Assembly: GCA_009760855.2 (NCBI GenBank) | Contig: WPIO01000006.1 | Location: 3,208,501 to 3,272,500, forward strand | DNA: 64,000 nucleotides | DNA from: Cristatella mucedo | Lineage: Eukaryota > Bryozoa > Phylactolaemata > Cristatellidae | Direction: 5' to 3' | Shown: one piece after another, positions 36,161 through 48,176 of the stretch | Layout of the letters: every line of letters begins with the position of its first letter | Numbering within the stretch: position 1 is the stretch's first letter | Notes under the pieces: model-generated | The model's database searches: none | What the model was told of the DNA's origin: nothing | What the model saw: the letters and a program-made list of their open reading frames with translations, nothing else | Position numbers and translations under genes: made by a program

Positions 36161-36164
36161 GTGG

Positions 36165-36467
36165 GCCTCAGCTCACCAGCAAGAGAATGAAGGGACTTAC
36201 AAGTGAGTGAAAGGACCACGAAAAGTCTATACGCTGCTTGATGGGTAGCCAGTGAAGGTCGGTGAGAAGTCATGTAATGTGGCAGTTGTGAAGTTAACGA
36301 CAGACAGGCCTAGCTATAGAGTTTTGCACCGGATATAAACATCTAAGTCCAATGACCTGCAAGAAGTGAGTTACAAACGTTTAAATGAAGTGTCGAAATT
36401 GTATGGAACAACTTGACTGTTGCATCCTAGTCTAATGAGAAAGAATTTTTTGAAATTTTACCTAGCT

Positions 36468-36470
<3 letters not shown>
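36165..36470 (-). mobile_element. LINE family B fragment, decayed
   Basis: Complement of the C-terminal part (GGGACTTACAAGTGAGTGA, CCAGTGAAGGTCGGTGAGA, CAGACAGGCCTAGCTATAG). It ends at a TA microsatellite (36475-36502). Confidence 0.7.
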
Positions 36471-36506
<36 letters not shown>

Positions 36507-36799
36507 CTTGAATTGACAGGTAAGACCAGTGAAGATGACCCGTATATTACAGATAGATTCTACGGGGTACGTAGTCGCGTTACTAATACGGTAGCTTACT
36601 GGCGAAGAGCTAACTCGCTTCTATACTTTTTGAGAGATGCCGCGTTTCGTTGGCAATGCGGCTCATTAGTGTGTAGCTGCTCAACAGACGAACTCGTGGG
36701 TCGCGTTTACTTGTCTTGTCTGTCCATTCAAGCCCATACATACACTAGCACATAAGTACAGCTAGGTACAATTAAAAAAAATATGAGACCAGGATACAA

Positions 36800-36990
36800 C
36801 AGTTAAGTTGTTCCGTGCAGTTTTGATGCCTCATATAGACATCTGTAAATCACTACTTGCAGGTCTTCCTATATTTGCAGTTAGAGGTTTACATCCGGTG
36901 CAATGCACTGCAGATCGGCATGTCCCGTCGTGTACTTTAGAATTGCCAAATTACTTCACTTCTGACTGACCTGAACTGGCTTACGGTGGA
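36800..36990 (+). mobile_element. LINE family B fragment, decayed
   Basis: Weak sense matches: CACTACTTGCAGGTCTTCC, CATGTCCCGTCGTGTACTTT, CTGACCTGAACTGGCTTAC. No tail. Confidence 0.5.
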
Positions 36991-36999
36991 CCCAAAACC

Positions 37000-37900
37000 A
37001 TACCAACTGGACAGAAGATGAAGGGTATTGTGCTTTATGGACAGACGAAAGTTAGCTCACGGTATTCGGCATTGGAAAGCGACGCGCGAGGGTTAGTCGA
37101 AGGCAAGACGAGGCGCACCGGTGTGGCAGGCCAAAAGAAAAGCGGCACGCTACGCTGACATGACTGCTGTCAACCTGCGACAAAATTCGGAGGCAAAGCG
37201 ATAGTAGTTTTGGGCTGCTTTGCCGGCGAAACTTGCTGGAGCTCTGCATCAGATTGAAGGCATTACGGATCAACACGTGTCCCTTCAGGCGGTCAAGGAA
37301 GTTTGATTGCAAAGCGCAAACACGCGGCTAAGAGTATCGATGCATTCGGCAGCTAGATAATGACCCCGCGTGCACTGCCAGGTCAATATGGCGCTCGTTG
37401 AAGAATTCGATGCAGGCGCCAATGCAGTGGTCCCACCAGTTGTCGCACCTGAAGCGCACAGAGCATTTACGGGAGGACATAGACGGGCGGCTGAGGCTTA
37501 CGTCAGGCTTTCGTAATGGCTGGGCATTCGCGGTCGGCTGGGAAAACAGACCCGGTTCAAGGAGGAGGGAGTAGAAATTAGCACGGCGTTCTCTTTCATG
37601 TGTGACCCATTTTTGCGTGGGTGAAAAACCGAGCGCTAGATCTTACTCCCTCTAGGGCAGACTAATAGACTGCGGCTGAGAGGGTGTCTTTAAGCCCCTC
37701 TCTTCCCACTCACCTCCCCTCTCCCGCCTCCTCCCCTCCCGCCTCCTCCCCTTCTCCTCCCTCCCCACCCCTCAATCCCTCTCCCCTCCCCTTCCCTCTT
37801 ATCCTCGAGAGAACGCCCCGGAAACGGAATATCTCTGCGGCGAAACGATGTCGCCAGCTAGGTCAATCGGCCAGAATGGGGCTGATAATTGCTATTCGAG
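37000..37900. other. Unassigned, with C/T-rich tract
   Basis: Pyrimidine-rich CTCCCC tract at 37700-37805. Frames show no motif. Confidence 0.4.
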
Positions 37901-37929
37901 ATTATGTCATCATGCGATAATCTATGTCC

Positions 37930-39130
37930 GAGGCCGCATAAGAGTCAACGCCGCGAATAAGGCAGGCAGTCGGTTGCGATTCCGGACTCGGCGTTGACAT
38001 ACGAGCTGATTTGAGCTCTAGGCTGGAGAGCCGTTCATTTATCATCGCGGCCGCTGTTGAACGCCTGTAGCCGCCCGATACTGTCCAAGAGACTTGTCTA
38101 CATTATGGATACGGCGTTGACGTAGTAAGATACGAGCGCTCGTCGCCGCTGCCGTGCTCCTGCAACTGCCGCCGGCATGCACGCGTGCGTCGGTGCAGCA
38201 CCTACAAGTAGGTAGCCGCGATAAGGCGTCGTCGTAGTACTCGTCGCTCGTCGGCTGAGACTATCGCCGTTACGAGCCCGCGTTTGATGCCACGCTCTGA
38301 CCGGACGCGGAAGCAGCACGACACGTTTGTAACAGCAGCTGCTAACTACCCGCTTAGTGCGAGCACCCCGCCGAAAGCCGTGTAGAATAGGTGGCGATCG
38401 ACCGATTCAACAGCCTCGTTTCAATCGCTTCGGAAGAAGCCCGAGGGTTTTCACGCGAACGCACGTAGCGGGCGATTAAGTATTCGCCCGCTGCGTGCGT
38501 CGAAACCGCGACCCGACGAAATGCGAGCACTTTAACGATCGACTCAGAGAGCCCGCAGTCGCTCCAGGGCGCGTCGTTCGGGCTATACCGAATTATCAGG
38601 CCCGGAGCGGTTCCAGGGACTTGTGCGGCGGCGCTCCGCAATTTTGGCCAGCGATTGTACCGTCTCCAGACGCGTTCAAGCCTTCGGAGCGCACGCTCGA
38701 GGCTGGAACCTAGAGTGGAGGCCAATCTTTTTAAAAGGAGGCGATCGATTTATCAGCGACAGTAAGGAGCTGAGCACTTATAGAAGCGTCGCGCCGAGAG
38801 GCCTTCCGGGCGGCGCGCGCATTCGCCGCGCGGCTCTGGGCTCTCCGAACGGGAGGATGCCGACTTCCCGCCGTTCGGAGGAGGCTCGCTCAGACGCCTC
38901 CCGGCGTTCAGACTCGTCGAAGGCATGGTAACCTCGGTGCGGCGCCGAGCTCTTCTTACCGTGGGCGTTGCTCTTTTTTACGGGGGGGGGGAGGAGCCCG
39001 TGGAGCACTTCCGACCTCGTCCGCCTTAGGGGCGCAGCATCGCGAGGTTCTTACTCAACAGAGCGGCCCTCGGCGTACTTTTGATACATCGCTTCACGAG
39101 CCCGGCGGTCACCGAGCCAAAGGCGCGCCG
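37930..39130. promoter_or_regulatory. CpG-rich block with no recognised gene
   Basis: Dense CpG over about 1.2 kb, comparable to the blocks at the starts of the two traced genes. Overlapping frames up to 123 codons show no motif. It could be the promoter of a gene whose exons I cannot recognise. Confidence 0.45.
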
Positions 39131-39224
39131 GCTATCCAAGTGGGCTCCTCGCCCGTTGCGTTTTAATCGAAGACTAAAGGGGTTTCCGGGAGTCTCGCGG
39201 AATGCGAATAGCTCACCCATAGCT

Positions 39225-39380
39225 TGCCGCTCTGGTTTGGCCCAGTGGTTAAGGTGCTCGCCCGGACCGAGGTCAAAATGAATGCATTTGATGGCCGAGG
39301 TCGTGAGCTCGAGCTCCGGTGGCATATGTGAAGCGCCTGAATAGAAATCAAGTTTTCCAAGGGCGCTATGCAAGTAAATT
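39225..39380 (+). mobile_element. SINE-B copy
   Basis: TTTGGCCCAGTGGTTAAGGT (A box), GGCCGAGGTCGTGAGCTCGA (B-box region), then GTGAAGCGCCTGAATAGAAA and AAGGGCGCTATGCAAGTAAA. It is followed directly by a microsatellite. Confidence 0.92.
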
Positions 39381-39530
<150 letters not shown>

Positions 39531-39669
39531 ATTAAGTTCTCTTGCTATGCAAATGATTTATATTTAATAATTAAAAGGTATATCATGTGGGTGCCGACAG
39601 TCAGCTAAGGGGACGTGCAGTCAATACTCAGCTTTGCTACAAAAAAGTGCCATCGAGAAGCACACTTGC

Positions 39670-40330
39670 TAATAATAATAATGATAATAATGCACTTGAT
39701 AAAGCACCCTCAGAGAACTCAATCTCTTTCTAGGTGCTTTACATTTGCTGCAAAGGAAACGCGATTGAATGGTGAGTAATCTCATGCTTGATAAACAACA
39801 TGAATAACATAGTTAGGGGTGACATGCACAGGGTAAGCATGCAAGTGTGGTTGGTTAGTGGCAGCATTCACAGTGTCACCACGCATAAGCGTATGAAGGA
39901 CGAATCAAAAGGACCCACTAAATGCTGTCCTAAATAGGTGTGTTTTTAAGTTCTTTTTAAATGTGGTCAAGTTAGAGGATGTTGTGACGCAAGTCAGGAG
40001 TGAGTTCTAGGCTTTGGGAGCATACGAACTAAATGCACGGTCCCCCAAACGATTTGAGGTTGGTATGAGGTATCGGTAAACTGTTGGATTCCGAAAAGCG
40101 GGTGGTACGATGCTTGGCCTGGTGGAGGAGTAGATCTGAGAGGTAGGCTGGAGCCATAGAATGAAGGGACCTAAACGTGAGCGACAAAACCTTGAAGTCA
40201 ATCCGTTGCTTGACTGGTAGCCAGTGCAGGTCGGCGAGAAGTGGCTTGCCGTGGCAACTGCGACGTTCACCACAGACAAGGCTATAGCTGCCGAGTTTCT
40301 GCACCAGCTGTAATCGCCTGATGTCTGCGA
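39670..40330 (-). mobile_element. LINE family B, 3' copy
   Basis: Tail complement AATAATAATAATGATAATA, the 3' UTR, and C-terminal protein in two frames (40007-40279 and 40029-40304; [20 protein letters not shown]), so frameshifted. Very similar to the 19686-20570 copy. Confidence 0.9.
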
Positions 40331-40334
40331 AATA

Positions 40335-40695
40335 ATTCAGCCGAATGGCTTGCTAAATCCCGATTAAGATACTGCACGCGATCAGTCCACGGGAGGACCA
40401 ATCTGAACCCCCAGTTGAGTAAACGAAACTAATTCCGCACTAGCGATGTCGGTAACGGTCAGCATGCTGCCGACCAAACGTCGCTTCTTCTTTTTTCCAT
40501 CGGCCAACGGCAAAGCTATTTTCAGTCACATGTTTTGACAGGTTTGGCACGTTGCTTCTAGCAATGCAATTCGGGCCTCTCGCACCAGACGCCATCGAGA
40601 CTTCTTCAAAGTGCAGAATTTGCTCTTGCTTACCCATCGCGAGCGCTGTGTAACGGGCCGATTACCTTGCCCTTCCCGGGTCAAACGTAATTAAA
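40335..40695. other. No gene seen
   Basis: Short unique-looking interval without recognisable features. Confidence 0.35.
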
Positions 40696-40699
40696 AAGT

Positions 40700-40866
40700 A
40701 CTAGCTCATTTAACGGTCTCTTTCGTATAGTGACAGAAGAGCTATTATGGCTATCACAACTGCTTGCAGCGGCAATAAAGATTCGCCCACCGCAGGATTC
40801 GAGCCCGTGACCTCGGTAGCGAGGTCGTAAAAACCAACCGCCTTACCTAGTGTGCCATCACGGCAT
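40700..40866 (-). mobile_element. SINE-A copy
   Basis: In sense: AGGTAAGGCGGTTGGTTTTT, a GGGCTCGAATCC B box, GTTGTGATAGCCATAATAGC and CTATACGAAAGAGACCGTTA. Confidence 0.9.
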
Positions 40867-40869
40867 TTA

Positions 40870-41455
40870 CAGTACAATTATGACACTAAACTCCAAGTGG
40901 GTAATGAGTCTTCTGTGATCTGCCAAGTCGGACTGCTTATAGTCGCATCTTACTGGCTCAGTGCTGTGCGTATAGTTACTTGTCGTTGTCAATAACTGCA
41001 TTTTGACTTCGAACCTTGCATTGATGCAACGGAGCAAAAGAAGTCCTCGACGAAGTCCCGGGGAGGGAAAGTTTTCCTTACTTACGTCTTTGCTACAACT
41101 AGTGCCAAAGGCTGAGCCCTAACATTAATTTAATCATCAAAGCCTACCAGCCCCCTCAGGTGCACGCCCGCCCATGATATTAGATTCTGCCATGCTAGCT
41201 GTCAGCATTCTGTGGAGATGGTGCTTCCGTTTAAAGGCGCTCCGTGTTTGTAGATACGCGTCGGTGACTTTTAGCCGTTGACATGCGTCTATGACGCGCA
41301 GCTTCCTTTGTCGTCGCCGGCTCTCTTCAATTTCGCATCAGTTATGCATTCGTGTGCGTTGGCAGTTCAACGGACTTTACTCTCCAGTGCACTTAACCTA
41401 GGCATGTGTGTACACACTTCCTCAGTAAAAGACAGCTTGGCATAGTTAAAACATT
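40870..41455. other. No gene seen
   Basis: No motif or repeat family recognised. Confidence 0.35.
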
Positions 41456-41459
41456 GAAG

Positions 41460-41575
41460 GTCGGCGGATTCAACCGCCTCATTTGCATGGCGGCAGAAGA
41501 GCCTGAGCGGCTGTCACTCCTGCCTCGCAATGGGCAAAATTGAATTGCCTGCTTCAGGACTTGTAACAAGTGTGG
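41460..41575 (-). mobile_element. SINE-A, 3' part only
   Basis: In sense: GGAGTGACAGCCGCTCAGG, TCTTCTGCCGCCATGCAAAT and GAGGCGGTTGAATCC. The tRNA-like head is degraded. Confidence 0.6.
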
Positions 41576-41994
41576 TCTTGGTCTAGAAGAATGGCGATCA
41601 CCTTATTCGAAGCGGAGCCACAAGGCGCTTGGCAATAGATTGAAATATTCGACGACTCTTGACGACGAGCGGGACCTCGTCGTTTTACTGCAATGCGATC
41701 GCGTTTAGAGCCTCGGCTGTCAGCTTGAGGGGGTCTACAATTCATCTGCTGCAGCTGAAGGCCGGATCACGCCCGGATGATCAACTAAAGCACCGCTGTC
41801 TGCTTCGTATCAGCGTTCGTAGGCTTCCTCTTTTTCGCATCCGTATTCCATAGAGAGACCATTGAGGCTAGGATCCAGATGTTGCAGAGCCTCTAAATGG
41901 CCACTCTGGGTCTCGCAGCGTCGTCAGTCTCTCATTCATTCATCGACGTTCGCTTTTATGTACCGTAGCCTGTCTAGCCTCGTATCACAGCTCT

Positions 41995-42245
41995 CTCCTC
42001 CAAGCTTTGGGAGCGCAGGAAATGAAGGCACGCACTGAAGGTCTCCAAACCGTACTGGGTTCGTTAGACAAAGCTAGCCAACTAGCTAACCAGCAACAAG
42101 CTAGCCAACCCAGAGTGCGAAAAACAAACTGAAGAGGCAGGAGCAAAACAGTGGAGTGACTCAAAAGCGATCGACAGAACTTTGAAAGCCGATGTGTTGC
42201 TTTATGGTAGCCAGTGCAGATTTGTGAAAAGTGGCTTAATCTAAC
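41995..42245 (-). mobile_element. LINE family B remnant
   Basis: Weak complement matches (AGCTTTGGGAGCGCAGGAA, GTGGAGTGACTCAAAAGCGA, GTAGCCAGTGCAGATTTGTG), broken by a short AGCTAGCCAACC tandem at 42070-42110. Confidence 0.5.
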
Positions 42246-42249
42246 GTAA

Positions 42250-43680
42250 TAAATAATTTTATTTACAGAATTCTCAAGCCTATTAGATCTTCGTGGAATC
42301 AAGGTGGACGCTTGGAAATCTGCTCTCATTCTTAGCACAGGAGTTAAGTTGCAATGCCCTGCGATTTCAGACTTTGAGCTTGACAGCTGAACCTCGATTG
42401 CGAACGATTAGCATTGCTACTGAATTAGAACTGAACTAGCGCTTATGAAATAGCTGCTATAAGCAGAGGCTTGTGAGCAGCGCGATGTATGAGTATGGAC
42501 GAACGAGATTATTGTCTGACTTATGACATGGCTACTGTACAAGGCATGGGTCTGACCGCAGTCGCTCTCTCCCTTGGAGCAGCGCGGTCTGCCGGTCGAC
42601 GAGTCCTAGCGCTGAGCGCGAGCTTCAGTAAGCCTGTTAGCGAGTCTGCTGAATTTCGCCCGTCGCATCAGCGTTAATGTGTAGGCTATTGTTGCGCTTT
42701 TCCTAATAAGGTATTGTTGTTAGCGCTTCGAGCCGAATGTTGAGTGCCGCTGCGTTGTTATCGTCGGCGTATTTTGAGCTTCAGGTCTTTGCACATTGCT
42801 TGCGTTGTGCCGCTACCCGAATTAGTGAGTGCTTCGCTGTCGAGTCAAGGTGCTCGTATTCAACGACTCAGATCAGGGCTTTGAGTCCTGCTGCCGCCGG
42901 CAATCCTGTACTATCCATTGCAAAGGGTATAATAGTCGCCAAGGCTATTTTGCCGCTGAATGAATGAGGCTGTTGAATCATCCAACATTTAGGAATACGT
43001 TGCTTTCGTGCGTGTGGTGCTAAGGGCTTAATTGATACTGCCGTTTGGCTTCACTGCGGTCCCTTGTTGGCGGCTACTGCTATTATTCACACGTGGCAAC
43101 TATTCAGCAGACTACGGAGCTGGTTTAATAGCTACATTTTCTAGAAATTCCTTTACTGAATTGCAAACCCCCACCCCAAAAACAAGGACCGGCATGCTGC
43201 TACATCTCTTTCTAGCAACTCGCTCTAGGCTTGGTCACAGCATTATAAACAAATAAAAAAAATAGTCGAACGCAATTTTAAGAGTTTCCGAGTATCCCCA
43301 ACCAAAGAGGGTCATCGGGAAGTCCATTTAGGCGTCTTATAACGGAGGGCTGTAGCATCATTTGAAGAGTTACGTGCCCTGCAGGTTTAAATAATTGCAT
43401 CTAAGCACTGTGACAGTCTGCTCTGAAGGAACGGCTTTCGACAGCGCGCCTTAAAAGCTATCAAACCCCCAAAAAGACACTTTCTCATTTTTGGAAACCC
43501 CGACGAAGCTTCTCTCTCGCAAAACGGAATACGCTTGCAAAAGATAAGCTCATTCTTTTGGAAGAGGCAGCCACGTTGCGCCAAAGGCGCACCTCTCAGC
43601 AAGCCTCTTTAGACTTGTATACTTGACTAAAAGGAATAAACTCGTCAGCAACTCTAAAAAAAAGGATTGCCATAATATAC
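42250..43680. other. No gene recognised
   Basis: Several frames of 60-76 codons without motif. No repeat family assigned. Confidence 0.35.
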
Positions 43681-43685
43681 AAATA

Positions 43686-43858
43686 CAGTCGACTCCGCTT
43701 ATAAGAATACGCTCGGGGCGGCAAATAGCCCTTCTTATAGGCAGAGTATTCCCATATGCGGATTGAGACTGTAGCTAGAGTAAATCTAGGACGCGGAACT
43801 GCTATTCCTATAAGCGGAGTATTCCTATATCCGATATTCTTATGCGCATAGTCGACCA
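43686..43858. mobile_element. Tigger/pogo-like MITE
   Basis: The ends CAGTCGACTCCGCTTATAAG and, on the other strand, GTCGACTATGCGCATAAGAA form imperfect terminal inverted repeats. TA precedes the left end and CATA follows the right end. Internal CTTATAGG/CCTATAAG motifs repeat. At about 170 bp it has no coding capacity and would depend on a mariner-superfamily transposase. Confidence 0.65.
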
Positions 43859-43859
43859 T

Positions 43860-43945
43860 ACGCACACGCACACACACACGCTCGCGCGCGCGCGCGCACA
43901 CACACACACATACACACGCACACACACACACATATACATATATAT
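43860..43945. repeat. (CA)n/(CG)n microsatellite
   Basis: CA tract with an 18-bp CG run, then CATA, immediately 3' of the MITE. Confidence 0.95.
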
Positions 43946-44079
43946 TGGTATATTGTGTGTCCCCTGTGTCGTTTGTTCGCACTCTAATCGAGGCTAGCCT
44001 CCTGCCGACCCATGTAGCTGTCCTGCCACTGTTTATTGCTCGCATCTCAGCTTGAACGCTCAAGTGCAGCTTATCGACG

Positions 44080-44315
44080 AGGTCCATGTGATTTGTTCTT
44101 TGCGTGCTTATGCGTGCTGACACCGAGTATGCTGCCACTAACCATATTTGCATGCTGACCCTTTGCATGTCATCCCTAACCAGGTTATGCTTGTCGTCAT
44201 TGAGCACGCTACTACCACTAACCATTCGATCACGCCTTCTTTGCAGTAAATGTAAAGTGCCTAGAAAGAGATGAATTTCTCTGATGGCGCTATACAAATT
44301 TACTATTATTATGTA
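44080..44315 (+). mobile_element. LINE family B 3' end
   Basis: 3' UTR motifs (CATGCTGACCCTTTGCATGT, CCACTAACCATTCGATCACG), AAGTGCCTAGAAAGAGATGA, GGCGCTATACAAATTTA and a short ATT tail. Confidence 0.9.
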
Positions 44316-44319
44316 GTAA

Positions 44320-45590
44320 ATTAATATAATAATCGTAATTGCTAGTCTGGAAACTGACCCTGAACTTGCACGTAGAATGCAGGTCGAGCAGGAATTCTTT
44401 CTAAGCCCATCTAAGAAGAAATGGCAGACTCGCTGGTGCGAAGCATCTCGAAGGCTCGCGGCGAAGGTGCGCCTCCTGACAAGCCTCTGGAACCGCTCCA
44501 GTAGCCCCGTTCTGGAAGCCAGCCAGCTATCGGGCCTCTACGGGTGGCGGCAGTGTGACGGGGAAATGCTTTGGCAGAAGCGTTGCTTGAGCGGTCGCGA
44601 CTCTGGATGGGGCAGCACCCCCTCTGCTCGTTCAGCTAGAATTGTGGGGCTTCAGCTCCTCCACCCCCCCCCACCCAGCCTAGCCCCCCAGGTTGCTCCT
44701 TACGGCGTTGAGAAAAAGTACCCACCGGAAGTAATGCCCCGAGGCATGCATTGCCTCATTTTTACAGAGCAAGCGAGCTCATTATTCGTACGAAAAGAGT
44801 AATATCCAAGCTGCGCATCACACAGTCCTACAGTTTTAGCTCAACTCTGCCGGACAACGTTTAGAAGGAGCTAATTGTGGGAGGAGTCGACTAGCCTGGT
44901 CGGAGCAATTCGAAGCCAGATCAACTTGCCAAATAACATCTGCTGGGTGTACTCTAGGTTAGTACGATTATGACCGTACGTTTATTGAACAACTAGCTTG
45001 CACCCGCAAAAAAAATTACGGAGCACTAACTTTGCTTTCACGGCGGATCTGAGTGTCCGCCGACTTTGCTGGCGAGCGGCTCGAACCGTTCAGTAAGTAC
45101 TTCGCAAGCAATCGCGGGAAGATTCTATTATCTACGTCAATATCTTACCAAAGGCAGGCGAGAGTGACCTCCGATAGGCCATGCTTACTTTGGCAGCTTT
45201 CCGACACGCCAACTCAGTTGGTTCAAGCGGAAGCACCAATAGCGACTTTATGTGACAGCAATGGGAATGCGAAAGCTGCTGTAATGTCATGCCTACCCTT
45301 TGAACACCCCTTTCAAGTTCATATTCCTGGAAAGTTCTTGCATTGCATTGTTCCATTTCAACTATGAGTGTGCATGTTGCAGCTATTATGAAATGTAGCA
45401 AACAGTCTCAATTATTTTGCCCTGTTTATGACTATCGCCATTTCTGTATCGCAATGTACCAACCATAAATACATCACGGAGAACTCAATGTGAATGCGAT
45501 ATCGTAGACGGACGAACTAACATAACCCAGCCGCCAGGGCTTCGAACGTCGGCGCGACGAGCTCGCTAGCCATGGCCAGCAGGCCGTCGA
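44320..45590. other. Unassigned; two open frames without motif
   Basis: Plus frames 44377-44802 (141 codons) and 45053-45367 (104 codons) are the longest. Neither shows a domain, splice signals or database-like motif I can name. Confidence 0.3.
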
Positions 45591-45599
45591 CGCAACGGC

Positions 45600-45730
45600 T
45601 TGCCTTTAACGACCGAGGTCAAAGTGAACATATTGGATGACCGAGGTCTTGGGTTCGAGCCCCACGGCATTTGTGAAGCGCCTGAATAGACAGTAAGTTC
45701 TCTTAGGGCGTTATACAAATAAATTATATT
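45600..45730 (+). mobile_element. SINE-B copy
   Basis: ACCGAGGTCAAAGTGAACAT, a GGGTTCGAGCCCCA B box, GTGAAGCGCCTGAATAGACA and TCTTAGGGCGTTATACAAAT. Confidence 0.9.
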
Positions 45731-45734
45731 TTTT

Positions 45735-46450
45735 ATTGTAAGTCCGTGTCGTTAAAGCAGAGCAGTCGGTTGGACACCAGCAGGTGGCGACACCTCAACA
45801 CCGCCGTATGTGGTGTACAGCTCTCATATGACTCGAAACCCAAAGTGCAACTGACTAACCATCACTGCATATGGGCTCTTTATAGCTTCAAAGAGAAAGA
45901 TGACATCCAGTTTTCTAATCATTAAAATTCAGGAAGTGCTAAGTGTTGCAGTGCCAGCAATACTTAGGAACGTGCTGTGGCTCTTCAAGCGTTTAGGCGT
46001 TACCCGAACGAGCCAGCCAGGAGGCTGCACGCCCGTACGGCCCGCTACTGCTATCAATCAGCAGTTGTCCCGCTCCGGCGCACCCAGGTTCCATAGACGT
46101 GGTATGTCAGGCCGGCCGCCCTACGACGCACACATGCTCTCTGGAGCAACTGCTTGGCACTCTGTTCCTCATTAAGACTTTCTACTTTTGAATGAGTATT
46201 TCTTAGCTGCATTTCGCCCAAAGACTAATAACCTCATCGCGGTCATTTCCTGACCGATTTAGCAGGCGCGAGTTTCGCAACGGCCTTGGTTGCTGCTGGC
46301 AAAATGATAGAAAGCGGCGTCCATGCGCGTGTAGCTCAATATCAGCTAAAAATCTCCAGCAACCAACTGTGAGAGCGCACGAACGCGCTGGGCAGACTGT
46401 CGTATCGGCTAGTTTTTCGTTTTTTATTTGCGGGGCCACTGTTGGCATTT
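45735..46450. other. No gene recognised
   Basis: A 91-codon plus frame (45900-46175) has no motif. Confidence 0.35.
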
Positions 46451-46454
46451 TGCA

Positions 46455-46675
46455 ATACATTTTTGAGTGCTGACACTGTTGCTTGCTGCCACTAACCACA
46501 CTTGCATGCGGACCCTGTGCATGTCACCCCTAACCATGTTATTCACGTTGTTTATCAAGCATGATACCACTCACCATTCCATCGTGTTTCCTTCGCAGCA
46601 AATGTAAATCGCCTAGAAAGAGATTGAGATATCCCAGGTCTCTTTAACGAGTGCATACTTCTATTATTATCATTT
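46455..46675 (+). mobile_element. LINE family B 3' end
   Basis: GTGCTGACACTGTTGCTTGC, CACTCACCATTCCATCGTG, AAATCGCCTAGAAAGAGATT, and a short ATTATTATC tail. Confidence 0.88.
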
Positions 46676-46825
46676 TAAAATGTAACATGATTTTTTATAC
46701 AGTGAGATTTTGCCTTCTTCCACGATAATCTCACCTAACTCCCCGCTTCCAAATATTGATCCAGAATTTTAATCGGCTCGCCAGAAAGCTGGAATTGATC
46801 CCATACGTTGCCCGCGCCGCTTCCC

Positions 46826-46945
46826 ATCCTTTCCTTCCTTATCCTTTCCTTCCTTATCCTTTCCTTCCTTATCCTTTCCTTCCTTATCCTTTCCTTCCTT
46901 ATCCTTTCCTTCCTTATCCTTTCCTTCCTTATCCTTCCCTTCCTT
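46826..46945. repeat. 15-bp minisatellite, 8 units of ATCCTTTCCTTCCTT
   Basis: Seven identical units plus one with ATCCTTCCCTTCCTT. Being 15 bp it reads as a Pro-Tyr or Arg-Ile-Lys repeat but has no coding context. Confidence 0.96.
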
Positions 46946-47079
46946 CTCTTCTTGCTGCCGCAGATTCTCCTGGGCGTGATGTGAAAAATTGCTCTTCGAA
47001 TATCTGGACGTATTTTAAAAGACATCCTACAGACTCCTGTCTTAAAATAAATTAATAAATCTACGCTCCACTAGTCTCG

Positions 47080-47820
47080 GTGGCGGGTGGGCGGCGGTGG
47101 TTGGACGCGGCACTGGCGCGGGAAATGCGTCGTGACCTTGACATTGTCTTGCGCACGCTTGACGCCGGCTGCGCCCTCAGCGCCGCCGAGATCCGCCTGC
47201 GGGACCGTGGGCTCGCCCTGCACTGCGACATCGCGGTCGACCCCCGGTCGGCTCCCAACGGCGGCCGCTGTTCTTTCAGCCGTCTACTCGTTCGGGACCG
47301 GCTGCGCTGCGGCTGAGTATCACCGTCGGAGTTGCCTTGCGCGACCACGCTGCCGGCCTGCGACCGTCGCCCGAGAAACGCAGCAGGATTCAGAGCCAAA
47401 CTCGCCGAACTGCGCCAACTCGAAGCCCGGCAACTGTTCCAGCTGCTATGCGTTCCTAAGAACGGACAAGCTACGGTACACTTGGCTGGTTGCACACCGT
47501 GACCAAGGGGGGGGGGCGGCGCGCGCAATCGTCTGCGAGACCGCCGTCATGAGGTCGCCGTGACGCGCTCTCTCTTCGCACCATTTCCTTGCCGCTGGCG
47601 CCGCTCTGCTCGTGGGAGCTGCAGTGCTAATAGATGGAGACGTCGGGAACCCGCGCGGCTAATCTCCCGCGCAGCGAGAGTGCGCTCCACGCCGTCGAGC
47701 TACCTAAACTAGTGTTACGCGAGCGACTCTTCAGCACTCGTAGTGTGAGCTTCCACGTTCGCGTGCGCCGAGCCGGAAAGCCGAGAGTGAAAGATGAGCG
47801 TGGCTGCGCTCGCGAAATTG
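47080..47820. promoter_or_regulatory. CpG-rich block upstream of the FIRRM-like gene
   Basis: CpG-dense sequence ending about 260 bp before the proposed ATG at 48084. Overlapping long frames on both strands (up to 158 codons) are composition artefacts. The likely promoter or 5' untranslated region of the plus-strand gene. Confidence 0.6.
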
Positions 47821-47849
47821 TAGATGCCGCTCTCGCTTCTCTGTCTGTC

Positions 47850-47868
47850 AGTCTCTCTCCGTCTCTCT

Positions 47869-47930
<62 letters not shown>

Positions 47931-47931
47931 G

Positions 47932-47992
<61 letters not shown>

Positions 47993-48035
47993 CTCTCTCT
48001 CTCCCTGTCTCTCTTTCTCTCTCTCCCTCTCTGTG
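47850..48035. repeat. (CT)n microsatellite at the 5' end of the FIRRM-like gene
   Basis: About 180 bp of CT with TCTCTCCCTG breaks, between the CpG block and the start codon. Confidence 0.96.
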
Positions 48036-48083
48036 CAGTTGACCCGACTCGTGTTGGTGTCAGCGTTTCGATTTGCTGGGGCC

Positions 48084-48176
48084 ATGCCTTCGACTTGGGA
48101 CGAAGAGTTCCTAGACCCCGGCCTGCTCGCAGTGCTACATCACCGGCTGCTTCAGTTGCAGCTCATTAGGAGGAGG
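48084..48176 (+). CDS. FIRRM: FIRRM-like exon 1
   Basis: ATG at 48084 in GGGGCCATGC context opens MPSTWDEEFLDPGLLAVLHH, then RLLQLQLIRRR, before AGG|GTAGAG in phase 0. W-EE and L..VL..RLL resemble the FIRRM N terminus. Confidence 0.5.

Noticed and set aside
44377-44802. 141-codon plus frame
   Set aside because: No recognisable domain, no splice partners and no codon or composition evidence. Probably chance in a GC-moderate stretch.
46735-47025. Arg-Ile-Arg-Lys-Glu repeat frame and its Pro-Tyr counterpart
   Set aside because: 15-bp minisatellite; both strands are open only because the unit is a multiple of three.
47627-48085. 152-codon minus frame with Arg-Glu repeats
   Set aside because: Complement of the same (CT)n tract; low-complexity artefact.
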